5,514 nt of DNA from Oscillospiraceae bacterium. Its GTDB lineage: Bacteria; Bacillota_A; Clostridia; Oscillospirales; Oscillospiraceae. Shown in pieces: positions 4,281 through 5,514 of this stretch. Made by a program: the position numbers and the translations under genes. How positions within the stretch are numbered: the first letter of the stretch is position 1; every line of letters begins with the position of its first letter. The notes beneath the pieces were generated by a model. That model was not told the origin of the DNA and made no database searches. It was given only the letters and a program-made list of their open reading frames with translations. The stretch lies in contig JAFWOX010000029.1 of assembly GCA_017545325.1 (NCBI GenBank), positions 1-5,514 of the forward strand, written 5' to 3'.

Positions 4281-5514
4281 TTATTCGTTGTTGTCCTCCC
4301 GGCGCAGCACCAGCACAGGCCCTTCCGCCTGGAGAGGCTGGGGCTGAAGCCCCGGGACCAGCTCGGGCTGGGGGGCGCCGCCCCGGGCCCGGATGGCTGT
4401 GAAGGCCTGGGCCAGCTTGTTCTGGGTCAGGCAGCGCTTCACAAATTCCGGATCCTCCGCCATGGAGCGGAAGGCAGGGGACACCAGCAGCCGGGCCGCG
4501 TTCCGCTCCGCCAGCTGGGGATCAAAGGCCTGTCCCGCCGCCTCCAGCTGCTTGGCCACCATGGCCAGGGCCAGACACTCCCGCTCCCGCCGGGGCACCA
4601 CCCCGTCGCCGGTGCAGTTGTTGACATAATCTCCCCAACCCGCGGCAGCCCGGGGCGGGTTCAGCTTGCCCAGGGTGCTGTGAATCCGCTTTTCCGCCCG
4701 GTACTGATCCCAAACCGGGCCCCCCCGATGGGGAAGCTCCTGGTCAAACAGGGCCGCGCAGCCTCCGAAGATCCGGTCATATTCCTCCGCCAGACCGGGA
4801 CGGGCCTGCTTGGCGGCCGCCAGATCCCGGCGGAACTCCCGGATCTCCCGGGCAGCGCCCCGAACCAGGGGGAACACCGGCTGCCCCGCTGCCGCGGCGT
4901 CTCCGATGCCCTTCAAGTGGAGCTCCAGATTCACCATCCGGCGCTTCAGATCGTGGACTGCCCGGAAATGGGCCTCCGCCTCCCGGTCGTCGGCAAAGTT
5001 GGGTCCCGGCTGCCGCTCCGGGGGATAGATGCCGGCAAAGAGGGCGGGATTCTCCCGGAGCTTTCCGGCCAGCAGCACCGCCAGCCGCTCCTCCTGATGC
5101 CGCAGGGGCTTGGGCTCCTTCCTGGGCTCCGGAGCCGGGGCCTCCAAAACCGGAGCGGGAGCCGCCTTTTCCGGGACCGGCGCCGCCTGGGGAGCTTCCG
5201 GCGCCCCCTTGAGGGCCTCCTCTGCCGCCGCCGGGGGGGCTTTGTCGGCGGCCTTCGATGCGCTTCCCAGGGCGTAGCCCGTCTGCAGGGCCGCGGCCAT
5301 CTCCTGGGCCTGCATCCTGGCCACCGCCTGGCCTTCCTGGAAGCGGCGCTTCTGCCGCCTCTGCTGCCGCAGCGCGGCCAGCTTCTCCCGCAGCCGGAGA
5401 ATGGTCTCCGCGGCCCGCTGGGCGGCGGCCCGGAGGGTGGGACTGGCGCCGCCGGCCTGGGCAGCCGCCGAGCGCAGCAGGGTCTCCAGCCCCTCCCGGT
5501 TTTGCAGCTGCTGT
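4281..5514 (-). CDS. Large helical protein sharing the WGxYV...SPxF module, 5' end outside the window
   Basis: The minus-strand frame ends at TAA (4281-4283) and stays open to the window edge, giving 410 visible codons. A GTG at 5322-5324 is an in-frame start candidate, but the 63 codons upstream of it continue without a stop in the same style, so the gene most likely begins beyond 5514. I do not recognise a named family. Visible residues 1-75 are an Arg/Gln/Ala/Leu-rich probable coiled coil (L-R-E-K-L-A-A-L-R-Q-Q-R-R-Q-K-R-R around 41-57). Residues 90-137 are a Pro/Ala/Glu linker with repeated APAP and PEAP. Residues 138-290 are charged helices (E-R-L-A-V-L-L-A-G-K-L, and I-R-E-F-R-R-D-L-A-A-A-K). 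Residues 293-375 form the module shared with the opposite-strand gene, W-G-D-Y-V to about A-I-R. The tail is short and ends R-R-E-D-N-N-E. No signal peptide can be judged without the start. It converges on the operon and is transcribed separately. Confidence 0.83.
   Translation of the reverse strand, partial: QQLQNREGLETLLRSAAAQAGGASPTLRAAAQRAAETILRLREKLAALRQQRRQKRRFQEGQAVARMQAQEMAAALQTGYALGSASKAADKAPPAAAEEALKGAPEAPQAAPVPEKAAPAPVLEAPAPEPRKEPKPLRHQEERLAVLLAGKLRENPALFAGIYPPERQPGPNFADDREAEAHFRAVHDLKRRMVNLELHLKGIGDAAAAGQPVFPLVRGAAREIREFRRDLAAAKQARPGLAEEYDRIFGGCAALFDQELPHRGGPVWDQYRAEKRIHSTLGKLNPPRAAAGWGDYVNNCTGDGVVPRRERECLALAMVAKQLEAAGQAFDPQLAERNAARLLVSPAFRSMAEDPEFVKRCLTQNKLAQAFTAIRARGGAPQPELVPGLQPQPLQAEGPVLVLRREDNNE
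4389..4637 (-). other. Shared WGxYV...SPxF module, copy in the minus-strand protein
   Basis: Visible residues 293-375 read W-G-D-Y-V, then E-C-L-A-L-A-M-V-A-K-Q-L, L-L-V-S-P-A-F-R-S-M-A-E-D-P-E-F, and finish in A-Q-A-F-T-A-I-R. The landmarks and spacings match residues 24-103 of the plus-strand 471-residue protein within one or two positions, with a block F-x-x-x-x-x-D-P that needs no gap. Confidence 0.65.

Overview
The window is a dense, very GC-rich stretch with strong AGGAGG/AAAGGAG-type ribosome sites, overlapping starts and stops, and a Gram-positive-style anti-sigma switch. Together with a TraG/VirD4-like protein end, this points to a high-GC member of the Clostridia, most likely a gut Oscillospirales bacterium. 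The phylum-level call is fairly firm; the order is inferred from composition and style only.

Layout. Six genes run on the + strand: the C-terminal end of a VirD4/TraG-type coupling protein (1-420, cut by the window edge); a small basic protein of unknown function (417-1019); a STAS-domain anti-sigma factor antagonist (1016-1321); an RsbW/SpoIIAB-like ATP-binding kinase/anti-sigma protein (1336-1749); a 471-residue helical protein of unknown function (1770-3185); and a 330-residue protein that looks like a degraded member of a HipA/PI3-kinase-like kinase group (3225-4217). The first three overlap by 4 bases (ATGA). The others are 14, 20 and 39 bases apart, so the six probably form one transcription unit. 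A perfect 48-base palindrome (4225-4272) fills the gap to a convergent minus-strand gene (4281 to beyond 5514), which lacks its N-terminus here. No gene-free stretch exceeds 63 bases, and I see no tRNA, rRNA, CRISPR array, insertion sequence or attachment site.

How the genes may work together. The STAS protein and the ATPase form a standard partner-switch pair, in which the kinase phosphorylates a serine of the antagonist and releases or captures a third partner. That partner (sigma factor or other target) and the phosphatase are not in the window. The most interesting point is that the two large unknown proteins, on opposite strands, share an alignable module: a WGxYV motif, a helix ending in LxxAM or ILSAM, then NPSF/SPAF followed six residues later by DP. 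The plus-strand protein seems to carry two further diverged copies. With the pseudokinase-like gene and the coupling protein, this suggests an accessory cluster of uncharacterised proteins linked to a conjugative or type IV secretion element and controlled by a phospho-switch. The family calls for STAS and RsbW are solid, the coupling protein is likely, and the pseudokinase and the system-level picture are inference.
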